A stretch of DNA of 5,435 nucleotides from Dehalococcoidia bacterium (GCA_012965485.1 DTSF01000035.1:1-5435); one strand, 5' to 3'. Positions 1 through 5,403 are shown, numbered from the stretch's first letter. Numbers and translations are program-made. Notes: generated by a model from the sequence alone, not told the origin.

Positions 1-378
1 TCTAGAGAAAAGAATATCCCCATAAATCGATATGAACTTGATAGTCCAGTGTTGCTGCATGGACCTTTGGCAGCTGTTTGGTTGGAATCAGAGCTAGGTT
101 GTGACGATGGGGAAGTGGTAAATTCGGTTAGATACCACACAACCGGTCGACCCTGCATGACGCATATCGAGAAAATAGTTTTTATTGCGGACAAGGTAGA
201 ACCAGAAAAATTGGCGGCTAATCCAGAACTGGTATTGGTCGCAGATAAAATGGAAGTTGATCTTGATGAGGGAATTCTCGAATATTTGAAATTGAGAGTC
301 AGATCTACAATGCAGCAGAAAGGGGTTGTTCATCCACTTGCCCTTGAGACCTGGAACTACCTAATACAAAAAGAGTGA
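1..378 (+). CDS. yqeK: YqeK-type HD-domain hydrolase (predicted Ap4A hydrolase), 3' part
   Basis: The reading frame is open from the first base, so the gene starts outside the window; 125 codons and a TGA stop are visible. Counting from the first visible codon, family hallmarks are HGPLAA (His20), RYHTTGRP with His46, and KIVFIADKVEP with Asp64. These match the second half of the YqeK HD domain, whose histidines and aspartates bind a two-iron centre. The C-terminal stretch ending VVHPLALETWNYLI also matches the YqeK tail. The HD pair itself lies upstream, off the window. YqeK proteins hydrolyse symmetrical diadenosine tetraphosphate to ADP in the cytoplasm and often sit beside nadD and rsfS, which cannot be checked here. 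The GTG at 49 is internal to the protein, not a believable start, because conserved sequence precedes and spans it. The gene converges on the phosphoesterase gene with only 7 bp between the stops. Family assignment is solid; substrate is by family. Confidence 0.88.
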   Translation, partial: SREKNIPINRYELDSPVLLHGPLAAVWLESELGCDDGEVVNSVRYHTTGRPCMTHIEKIVFIADKVEPEKLAANPELVLVADKMEVDLDEGILEYLKLRVRSTMQQKGVVHPLALETWNYLIQKE

Positions 379-385
379 GATGTTT

Positions 386-892
386 TTACGAACGTCCTGA
401 TTCTATTATTATTATTTCTGCATCTGCCACACCGTTGGCAATCGTAATAACAGCCATAGTACCGTCCACCATAAACGATTTATATCCTTGGCCGGGATTT
501 ACAAACAATGTACCGTTAATATTTCTTATTAGAGGTTCATGAGTGTGCCCAAAGAGAATTATATCTAAATCCTCCTCAAAATCCTTAAATAGATCCGAAG
601 GCGGAAATTCAGGTCCTCCCCAAGCAGGATGAGTGATTCCTATCTTTGTTTTCTCGACCTCTATAACTTGGGTGTATGGGAGGCTTTCCCGCAAATCTAC
701 TGGATCAGAGTTCCCATGGACTATTAGCCCTTTTTTTGCTGATTTCAAAAACCCTTCCACTACTGATTGGTGGACTATATCTCCGCAATGAATCGCCATG
801 TCACACTCAGCCACTAAAGCGCGCATATCTGGGTGAACCTCTTCCCATTCATAACAATGCGTGTCTGATATGACCGCTATTTTAATAGGCAT
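386..892 (-). CDS. YfcE/MJ0936-family metallophosphoesterase
   Basis: A 168-residue single-domain calcineurin-like phosphoesterase, the usual length for the YfcE/MJ0936 family. The metal-binding motifs appear in order: SDTH (Asp10, His12), HCGD (Asp38), HGNSD (Asn61), GITHP (His88), GHTH (His116, His118) and NPGQ (132-135). The family more often has GNCD and NPGS, so Ser62 and Gln135 are mild variants. Known members are Mn/Ni-dependent phosphodiesterases acting on model substrates such as bis-pNPP; physiological substrates are mostly unknown. There is no signal peptide, so it should be cytoplasmic. It starts at ATG 892 with only a weak GAG about 10 nt upstream, and follows coaBC by 23 bp, so it is probably the last gene of the NYN-coaX-coaBC operon and partly translationally coupled. 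No clear terminator follows; its stop faces the yqeK stop. The family call is firm; a role in nucleotide or CoA turnover would be speculation. Confidence 0.9.
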   Translation of the reverse strand: MPIKIAVISDTHCYEWEEVHPDMRALVAECDMAIHCGDIVHQSVVEGFLKSAKKGLIVHGNSDPVDLRESLPYTQVIEVEKTKIGITHPAWGGPEFPPSDLFKDFEEDLDIILFGHTHEPLIRNINGTLFVNPGQGYKSFMVDGTMAVITIANGVADAEIIIIESGRS

Positions 893-915
893 TTTTTGTC
901 ATCTCGTGGATTCGT

Positions 916-2112
916 CTAAAAGCCTGACTTCACCCTGTCCAATATGGAATGGCCTACATCATACTTAGACATTAACGGGAGAGATTCAATGTTCCCGTTT
1001 GCGTGGATTATGGTTACTTTATTAGTGTCTACTGAGAACCCACTATCCTTTGCAGTAATGTCGTTTGCAACAATAAAATCTAGGTTTTTAGATTTAACTT
1101 TTGACTTACCGTTTTCTATGAGATTCTCACTCTCGGCAGCGAAGCCAACTTTAATAAGGCCGTCAGATCTGATGCTACCAATAATGTCAGGGTTTTTTAC
1201 CAATTTTAATGACCAAGTATCAGAAGTACTTTTTTTGGCTTTGGAATCCAACTTTTTCAAAGGTCTCCAATCAGCGACGGCCGCTGCCATTATCAGGGCG
1301 TCGGCTCCATCGCATTCGGTAGTGATCACTTTTTTCATTTCCTCCGCGCTTTGAATTTTAGTCACTAAAATTCCCACAGGTTTTGGTAAAGCATTAGGAG
1401 CTGCAACTAGGCTAACTATAGCGCCCCGATCTCTCGCTGCCTCTGCAATCGCGTAGCCCATTTTTCCTGACGAACGGTTGGTGATATTCCTTACCGGGTC
1501 TATGGCTTCCTCAGTTCCTCCAGCGCTCACGACAATTTTTTTACCTGAAAAGTCCCCATCCTTGCCTAATATCATATTGGCAGAACTGATTATGTTAGAG
1601 GGTTCAACCATCCTTCCCTGTCCGATAAGGCCTGAGGCAAGCCTACCATTGGCTGGGCCTGCGATAAAAACTCCTCTGGTTATAAGTGTGGTTACATTTG
1701 CTTGGGTAGCTGCGTTATCAAACATGTTGGCATCCATTGCAGGGGCGATAATAATTGGAGCCCTAGTTGCTAAAATAGTGGTGGTCAGGACATCATCAGA
1801 AATGCCATTGGCAATTTTGGCTATTGTGTTAGCTGTTGTGGGGGCAACTATTATGATATCAGCGGTTTCCGCGAGTGCTACATGGTTTATTGAGAGCTCA
1901 GATTCCGATGAATATAGATCGGTAAATACCGATCTGTGAGTTATGCTTCTGAAAGTCAATTCCGATACGAACTGGGTTGCAGCACTTGTCAGTATTACAT
2001 CTACTAATGCCCCGTTCTGAACGAGTTTGCTCGCGAGGTCAGCAGCTTTATAACACGCTATGCTACCCGTTACTCCTAGTACGACTCTTTTGTTGTTAAG
2101 AGGAGATGGCAT
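916..2112 (-). CDS. coaBC: Bifunctional phosphopantothenoylcysteine decarboxylase / phosphopantothenate-cysteine ligase
   Basis: A 398-residue fused CoaBC, the normal bacterial length. It joins cysteine to 4'-phosphopantothenate (CoaB) and decarboxylates the product to 4'-phosphopantetheine (CoaC, FMN-dependent). The CoaC half (about 1-185) has GVTGSIACYKA (13-23), the catalytic His77 in INHVALAE, and VAPTTANTIAKIANG (89-103). The substrate-recognition clamp reads PAMDANM (124-130), where the E. coli type is PAMNxxM. The flap reads GRLASGLIGQGRM (156-168), with Ser160 at the position of the catalytic cysteine of E. coli CoaC. The CoaB half (about 190-398) has SAGGTEEAIDPVRNITN (196-212), SSGKMG (214-219), AAAVADWRP (276-284), KNPDI (306-310), VGFAAE (322-327) and IVAND (347-351). 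ATG 2112 follows the coaX stop by 4 bp and has AAAGG in front. The function is well supported; the chemistry of the two substituted CoaC positions is worth checking. It is cytoplasmic, probably an oligomer as in the family. Confidence 0.96.
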   Translation of the reverse strand: MPSPLNNKRVVLGVTGSIACYKAADLASKLVQNGALVDVILTSAATQFVSELTFRSITHRSVFTDLYSSESELSINHVALAETADIIIVAPTTANTIAKIANGISDDVLTTTILATRAPIIIAPAMDANMFDNAATQANVTTLITRGVFIAGPANGRLASGLIGQGRMVEPSNIISSANMILGKDGDFSGKKIVVSAGGTEEAIDPVRNITNRSSGKMGYAIAEAARDRGAIVSLVAAPNALPKPVGILVTKIQSAEEMKKVITTECDGADALIMAAAVADWRPLKKLDSKAKKSTSDTWSLKLVKNPDIIGSIRSDGLIKVGFAAESENLIENGKSKVKSKNLDFIVANDITAKDSGFSVDTNKVTIIHANGNIESLPLMSKYDVGHSILDRVKSGF

Positions 2113-2116
2113 TTCG

Positions 2117-2890
2117 CTACCTTTTGTTAATGTTAAGGGAATGAACTATTTGCAAACCCTTAAGGGTGAGGTCAGGATCTATGTAATCGAATTCACCTAC
2201 GTGGTCTTTTACTATGGTTGCTTGACCTCCAGTTGCAATTACAGTTGCATCAGTGCCAATTTCTTTTTTGAATCTGGCTATCATACCTTTTATAAGTTCT
2301 GAATAACCGAATACAAGACCAGATTGTATCGAATGGGTGGTATTCTTTCCGATTGCTTGATCTGGGGCATTTAGTTCCACTCTTCTAAGTTGAGAAGTGG
2401 CCCTATAAAGCGAGTCGGCAGAAACAATCATTCCGGGGGCTATCGCGCCTCCGAGGTACTCTGCTCGTTCGTTGACTGCATCAAAAACTGTGGCGGTGCC
2501 CAGATCAACTATGATGCATGGTCCACCATACATATGGTGCGCCGCCGCCGCATCGACTATTCGATCTGTACCCACGTCTCTAGGACTATCATAAAGGACC
2601 TTTATCCCGGTTTTGGTTTCCGCTACGACTGTCAGTGGATTGACATCCATATATGTTTTACACAGGGATTCGAAAGTAGGTGTCAGAGGAGGAACTACAC
2701 TGCAGATGGCTGCTTCCTCAATTTGAGCCACTTTTATGTTGTTGTATGACATCACTTGTTTTAGCAATAAGCCATATTCATCAGAGGTCTTTTGCGAGTC
2801 AGTTGAGAATCTCCATGTAGAGACAAGTTCAGATTCCCGAAATAGGCCTATCGTTATGTTGGTATTACCAATGTCAATAGCAATCAGCAT
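2117..2890 (-). CDS. coaX: Type III pantothenate kinase
   Basis: A 257-residue ASKHA-fold kinase that phosphorylates pantothenate, the first step of CoA synthesis. The phosphate-1 motif AIDIGNTNITIGLF is at 4-17 with Asp6. SPRDVGTDRIVDA (102-114) carries Asp109, the presumed catalytic base. VDLGTATVFDAV (128-139) is the phosphate-2 motif with Asp129, which helps bind the monovalent cation; many homologues read DFGTATT. GGAIAPG (147-153), the RATSQLRRVEL segment (163-173), GKNTTHSIQSGLVFGY (181-196) and ATGGQA (219-224) follow in the usual order. Type III kinases are insensitive to CoA feedback and usually need ammonium or potassium. The start is ATG 2890, 19 bp after the NYN gene stop; the Shine-Dalgarno is weak (TGAG three nt upstream, GGGGA further off). 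It sits directly before coaBC, a grouping seen in several bacteria. All key residues are present, so it should be active. Confidence 0.96.
   Translation of the reverse strand: MLIAIDIGNTNITIGLFRESELVSTWRFSTDSQKTSDEYGLLLKQVMSYNNIKVAQIEEAAICSVVPPLTPTFESLCKTYMDVNPLTVVAETKTGIKVLYDSPRDVGTDRIVDAAAAHHMYGGPCIIVDLGTATVFDAVNERAEYLGGAIAPGMIVSADSLYRATSQLRRVELNAPDQAIGKNTTHSIQSGLVFGYSELIKGMIARFKKEIGTDATVIATGGQATIVKDHVGEFDYIDPDLTLKGLQIVHSLNINKR
2120..2124 (-). promoter_or_regulatory. coaBC ribosome binding site inside the end of coaX
   Basis: On the minus strand AAAGG lies 7 nt before the coaBC ATG and falls within the last Lys-Arg codons of coaX. This placement fixes the coaBC start and implies that ribosomes finishing coaX help load on coaBC, coupling the levels of two enzymes of the same pathway. 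Confidence 0.6.
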
Positions 2891-2909
2891 GGTCTCAGCA
2901 TGATCCCCG

Positions 2910-4004
2910 TTATTTTTTGCGGGTCACGTAATTTTTGTTTCTAGCCCAATTGGACTTTAAGAGGTTACTTGCCTCAAGTAATTTATCAATAGTCGGGTAC
3001 AAAGAATCCCTCAGTCTTTGGAAACCCAAAATTTTTGCTGCTTGAGTGGCCGCAGATTGGCCCGACAATTGGTCTTTTTCTTTGCTTTTCCAGGCCGTAT
3101 CAACTTCTGATTCCCAGTTTTCCTCCGATTGATTAGAATCCTGATTCGACACCTCTGTTTGAAAACTAATAATTCTGGGACTTACTGAAGGTATTCGAGG
3201 ATGATCGGAATTTTCGTGGTTGTCGGCGATTTCCGGGTCATTAGTTCGTATAGAGACAGTGAAATCAGTGCCTTCACGAAAAGTGACTTCTATTTCATCC
3301 CTTGATGCTAAGAAATCTCTAAATGATCTAAAGCCCAGTTCTTTATAGTCGAAACCTGGGTCTATGCGAGTCATAGTTTGGGCCAATTTCGTACCTAATG
3401 AGTTGCCATCGTTTTCCGCTGTGGCCGCCACAGCGTTCACCAGCAATTGGCTCACAGATTTTTCATTATCTAATCCATCTGATATCGGAGCGACTGGCTT
3501 TCGTTCTCGATATGCCCCGGTTTTTCTGTAATTGTTTTTTGTTTGGGGTGCTGATTTTTGAGCCACGGCAGAGGCAGATTGAAGATCCAAAAATATGTAC
3601 CTGTCGCATGATTTCACCATGGTGGTTGATGTTACAGCTTTTCTACCTGCACCTATTACACCTTTACCAGCACCCCGCAAATGAGTAACCAAAGGCACGA
3701 AGTCACTATCTGAGGACACAATGACAAAAGAATCGACTTGCCCACTATGAAGAATCTCTACGGCATCGATGGTAAGTTTTATGTCGCAGGAGTTCTTACC
3801 GGATTTCACTGATCTGTAGTTATGTACAGCCTCTATCCCTAGTTCAATCAATCTTTCTTGACCTTTTCTCTGTGATGACCAATCGGCGTAGGCACGTTTT
3901 ATGATGATGCGCCCCATACCAGATACTTGTTCAACCAAATATTGAAGAGAATCAACTCCTACGTTTTCATAATCTACTAATAATGCAATGTTTGAATCAG
4001 TCAA
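2910..4004 (-). CDS. NYN-domain (LabA-like/PIN-fold) protein with a LOTUS/OST-HTH domain
   Basis: A 364-residue protein. Residues about 4-140 are an NYN domain of the LabA/DUF88 type: ALLVDYENV (7-15, Asp11), SCDIKLTIDA (72-81, Asp74 and Asp80), IVSSDSDFVPLV (95-106, Asp99 and Asp101) and a glycine-rich GAGKGVIGAG (111-120). These acidic residues form the metal site of PIN-like RNases, so nuclease activity is likely but unproven. Residues about 183-251 match a LOTUS/OST-HTH winged helix, including DPGFDYKELGFRSFRDFLAS (215-234); bacterial LOTUS domains are known RNA binders, including of G-rich RNA. An acidic, low-complexity linker (about 252-310) leads to a conserved-looking but unassigned tail with ILGFQRLRDSLYPTIDKLL (325-343) and a basic end. 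There is no signal peptide or membrane segment. The TTG start at 4004 is chosen because AGGA lies 5 nt upstream and no other usual start fits before an upstream stop. It is the first gene of the CoA operon. RNA target unknown. Confidence 0.9.
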   Translation of the reverse strand: MTDSNIALLVDYENVGVDSLQYLVEQVSGMGRIIIKRAYADWSSQRKGQERLIELGIEAVHNYRSVKSGKNSCDIKLTIDAVEILHSGQVDSFVIVSSDSDFVPLVTHLRGAGKGVIGAGRKAVTSTTMVKSCDRYIFLDLQSASAVAQKSAPQTKNNYRKTGAYRERKPVAPISDGLDNEKSVSQLLVNAVAATAENDGNSLGTKLAQTMTRIDPGFDYKELGFRSFRDFLASRDEIEVTFREGTDFTVSIRTNDPEIADNHENSDHPRIPSVSPRIISFQTEVSNQDSNQSEENWESEVDTAWKSKEKDQLSGQSAATQAAKILGFQRLRDSLYPTIDKLLEASNLLKSNWARNKNYVTRKK

Positions 4005-4009
4005 TGGAA

Positions 4010-4013
4010 TCCT
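4010..4013 (-). promoter_or_regulatory. Ribosome binding site supporting the TTG start of the NYN gene
   Basis: AGGA on the minus strand ends 5 nt before the TTG at 4004. The upstream frame closes at a TAG (4025-4023) with no ATG, GTG or other TTG between, so this site decides the start. Confidence 0.55.
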
Positions 4014-4054
4014 GCCGCTCGGCTAAGTGTAAGAAAAGTTAAAAAGCGTCTCCA

Positions 4055-4063
4055 ATTATACCA
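4055..4063 (-). promoter_or_regulatory. Extended -10 promoter for the NYN-coaX-coaBC-phosphoesterase operon
   Basis: On the minus strand the sequence reads TGG-TATAAT, a perfect -10 hexamer with an extended TGn element. No good -35 box lies at 16-18 bp, which is usual for extended -10 promoters. The expected transcription start is near 4048, giving a leader of about 43 nt before the TTG start of the NYN gene. It is the only strong leftward promoter seen upstream of the operon. Confidence 0.6.
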
Positions 4064-4086
4064 TCCGGCGATACTCTTAATTTTTG

Positions 4087-4102
4087 TTAAATCGTAATTT
4101 AA
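4087..4102. promoter_or_regulatory. AT-rich palindrome in the divergent promoter region (possible operator)
   Basis: TTAAAT-CGTA-ATTTAA is a perfect 6-bp dyad with a 4-bp centre. It lies about 40-55 bp upstream of the predicted leftward start and about 65-80 bp upstream of the rightward start, a position where a shared regulator could act. AT-only arms arise easily by chance in this AT-rich DNA, so the regulatory reading is inference. The half CGTAATTTA (4093-4101) recurs inverted at 4139-4147, inside the spacer of the rightward promoter. Confidence 0.25.
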
Positions 4103-4122
4103 ACGTCATATTTATGTATATT

Positions 4123-4138
4123 GGCATTAGTTGATGCC
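4123..4138. promoter_or_regulatory. Inverted repeat GGCAT-N6-ATGCC over the rightward -35 box (possible operator)
   Basis: The dyad GGCAT TAGTTG ATGCC overlaps the TTGATG -35 hexamer (4131-4136). A protein bound here would block the rightward promoter, so it has the layout of a repressor site. The arms are only 5 bp, so it may be coincidence; no regulator gene is in the window to pair with it. Confidence 0.25.
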
Positions 4139-4159
4139 TAAATTACGTGATGCTATAAT
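4131..4159 (+). promoter_or_regulatory. Strong sigma70-type promoter for the moeB-like gene
   Basis: TTGATG (4131-4136), a 17-bp spacer and TATAAT (4154-4159) preceded by TGC, giving both a good -35 and an extended -10. The expected transcription start is at 4166-4168, about 175 nt before the moeB-like start codon. It is the best promoter in the window by resemblance to consensus and diverges from the operon promoter about 100 bp away. Confidence 0.7.
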
Positions 4160-4202
4160 TCTGAAAATGATGGATTTGATGTACAAAAAGGTGTTGAAAA
4201 TA

Positions 4203-4225
4203 AACTGTTCCTGTAGGAACTAGTT
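4203..4225 (+). other. Small leader hairpin
   Basis: AACT-GTTCC / GGAAC-(T)-AGTT closes a TGTA tetraloop: nine base pairs with one bulged T. It lies within the leader of the moeB-like gene and covers the last codons of the possible 18-codon leader ORF, including both of its Cys codons. Confidence 0.4.
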
Positions 4226-4260
4226 AAGGCTGTCAATGCTGTAAAACTAGGCCGCAGGTG

Positions 4261-4312
4261 TATATAGAGCCCCGCCCAAAGCTTTAAAGCGTTGGTAGCG
4301 GGGCTCTATATA
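4261..4312. repeat. Perfect 15-bp inverted repeat forming a long hairpin
   Basis: TATATAGAGCCCCGC (4261-4275) is matched exactly by GCGGGGCTCTATATA (4298-4312). The 22-nt interior folds further: CCAA pairs with TTGG, then after one A-G mismatch GCT pairs with AGC around a TTAA loop, leaving only a bulged TA. The whole element is thus a roughly 22-bp stem. It resembles a terminator stem but is followed by alternating T and A instead of a T-run on either strand, so intrinsic termination should be poor. It lies 18 nt before the GGAGG of the moeB-like gene and does not include it. Possible roles are an mRNA-stabilising or pausing hairpin, an attenuator part, a protein-binding site, or a dispersed palindromic element. 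Confidence 0.85.
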
Positions 4313-4329
4313 TGGAAGAGAAAGTTTAT

Positions 4330-4334
4330 GGAGG
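4330..4334 (+). promoter_or_regulatory. Shine-Dalgarno of the moeB-like gene
   Basis: GGAGG with a 6-nt spacer to TTG 4341. It decides the start: the frame is closed upstream by a TAG at 4296-4298, and the first in-frame ATG (codon 24) would remove the conserved N-terminal helix with RYSRHI. Confidence 0.8.
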
Positions 4335-4340
4335 ATAGTT

Positions 4341-5171
4341 TTGGCTACAAAAACACCATCACTGGCATTGACCCCATACCAGGTCAATCGATACAGCAGG
4401 CATATCATAATGCCACAAGTAGGAAGCGTCGGCCAGAGGAAGTTGATTGACGCGAAAGTACTCATGATTGGTGCGGGTGGATTGGGATCTCCCATTTCAA
4501 TATATCTAACGCTGGCTGGTGTAGGTACTGTCGGGTTAGTCGATTTTGACGATGTTGATGTCACTAACTTGCAGAGGCAGATACTTCATTTTAATGATGA
4601 CATTGGTAGACCCAAAGTTGATTCGGCTGTTGAGACTCTTAAAGCTTATAACCCTGACACCAATGTAAATGTTCATGAAGAGCCTATTTCCTCGATAAAC
4701 GCCATGGGAATAATGAAAGATTATGACATCATTGTGAATGGTGCAGATAACTTCCCTACTAGATATTTGGTTAACGATGCTGCCTATCTTCTAGGGAAAC
4801 CTCTGGTTGACGGTAGTATTTTGTTATTTGATGGACAAGCAACAACGTATTTACCGGGTAATGGTTGCTATCGATGCTTATTTCCCACACCTCCCCCTCC
4901 TGGTGAAGTTCCCAGTTGTGCTGAAGCCGGGGTTTTGGGGATGCTTCCAGGCATGATAGGAACTATACAGGCCACTGAGGTGGTGAAATTGATTCTTGGA
5001 ATCGGAGACTCCTTAAGCGGCCGTCTTTTGCTTGTAGATGCCTTAAGCATGGAGTTTAGAACTGTAAAACTTAGGAGAAACCCAGATTGCCCGTTATGTG
5101 GAGACAATCCGACCGTTACAGAATTGATTGACTACATAGCTTTCTGTGGTGGTGCCCCACTGACAGGATGA
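4341..5171 (+). CDS. moeB: MoeB/MoeZ/ThiF-family sulfur-carrier-protein adenylyltransferase
   Basis: A 276-residue E1-like enzyme, which uses ATP to adenylate the C-terminal Gly-Gly of a ubiquitin-like sulfur carrier (MoaD, ThiS or CysO type) in the cytoplasm. RYSRHIIMPQVG (17-28) is the family N-terminal helix. The nucleotide-binding loop is GAGGLGSP (44-51), followed by VDFDDVDVTNLQRQILH (67-83) with Asp68, Asn76 and the arginine-finger Arg79. GRPKVDSA (89-96) carries Lys92, and NGADNFPTRYLVND (133-146) carries the magnesium-binding Asp136. Zinc cysteines are CYRC (176, 179) and CPLC (250, 253). PSCAEAGVLG (191-200) has the conserved Cys193, which in ThiF takes part in sulfur transfer. The tail with TELIDYIAFCG (260-270) resembles MoeZ/MoeBR, but the rhodanese domain those carry is absent. 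The gene ends at TGA with no following carrier or sulfurtransferase gene in the window, so which carrier it serves (molybdopterin, thiamine or cysteine) is open. It has its own promoter and long leader. Confidence 0.92.
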   Translation: MATKTPSLALTPYQVNRYSRHIIMPQVGSVGQRKLIDAKVLMIGAGGLGSPISIYLTLAGVGTVGLVDFDDVDVTNLQRQILHFNDDIGRPKVDSAVETLKAYNPDTNVNVHEEPISSINAMGIMKDYDIIVNGADNFPTRYLVNDAAYLLGKPLVDGSILLFDGQATTYLPGNGCYRCLFPTPPPPGEVPSCAEAGVLGMLPGMIGTIQATEVVKLILGIGDSLSGRLLLVDALSMEFRTVKLRRNPDCPLCGDNPTVTELIDYIAFCGGAPLTG

Positions 5172-5323
5172 TTTCTGATTTGATAGTCATTTTGGGACAA
5201 GCTAGATTGTGTAATTAATGACTGGGCCTTCCAATTTCTCTACGGCATTGAATGAAACAGCCTGTGGAGATGATATGGGTAGGTGGATTGCTACTGATGT
5301 TCTTCCTTGGGCCATATATTCCG

Positions 5324-5353
5324 TTTACTGTTTACCAAGTGAGGGGATATTAT
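5324..5353 (+). promoter_or_regulatory. Possible promoter for the adenosyltransferase gene
   Basis: TTTACT (5324-5329), 18 bp, TATTAT (5348-5353) would start transcription near 5360, about 44 nt before GTG 5404. Both hexamers deviate from consensus and the DNA around is AT-rich, so this is tentative. The 232-bp spacer after the moeB-like gene makes a separate promoter plausible. I found no cobalamin riboswitch conserved sequence in this spacer. Confidence 0.25.
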
Positions 5354-5403
5354 ATTCACACATATGCAGTGTTACCTTAAGACATACTTAGGAATTCGAT
5401 ATC

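Larger units (their letters stand above)
4166..4340 (+). promoter_or_regulatory. Long structured 5' leader of the moeB-like gene
   Basis: Between the predicted start of transcription and the TTG start codon lies about 175 nt with no gene of appreciable length. It holds a small hairpin (4203-4225), a long perfect inverted repeat (4261-4312) and the Shine-Dalgarno GGAGG (4330-4334), which is not itself inside either stem. An 18-codon ORF (ATG 4167 to TAG 4223) begins exactly where transcription should start. I looked for the conserved sequences of TPP, cobalamin and molybdenum-cofactor riboswitches and recognised none. The length and structure suggest post-initiation control, but no ligand or mechanism can be named. 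Confidence 0.4.

Noticed and set aside
1..6. XbaI site TCTAGA at the exact left edge, hinting at a cloned fragment
   Set aside because: A six-base site occurs easily by chance and the right edge shows no matching site; no vector-like sequence is present.
1478..1939. A 153-codon plus-strand frame rich in Ala, Ile and Val, looking like a membrane protein
   Set aside because: It lies wholly antisense to the conserved CoaC region of coaBC; the hydrophobic look comes from the complement of its codons.
4014..4023. GCCG-CT-CGGC dyad beside the NYN gene ribosome binding site
   Set aside because: A 2-nt loop cannot form; the realistic fold is only three base pairs.
4261..4312. Intrinsic terminator
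   Set aside because: The stem is strong but neither strand has a T-run after it, and on the plus strand it lies between a strong promoter and the gene that promoter should serve.
4247..4564. A 105-codon minus-strand frame across the hairpin and the start of the moeB-like gene
   Set aside because: It is the antisense shadow of a clearly conserved E1 domain, has low-complexity Ser/Thr/Pro composition and no recognisable domain.
5185..5223. Inverted repeat AGTCATT / AATGACT after the moeB-like gene as a terminator
   Set aside because: Seven AT-rich base pairs around a 25-nt loop and no T-run; too weak to call.
5172..5403. Cobalamin riboswitch before the adenosyltransferase gene
   Set aside because: The spacer shows no conserved B12-box sequence and little structure, and at about 230 bp is short on room once a promoter is included.
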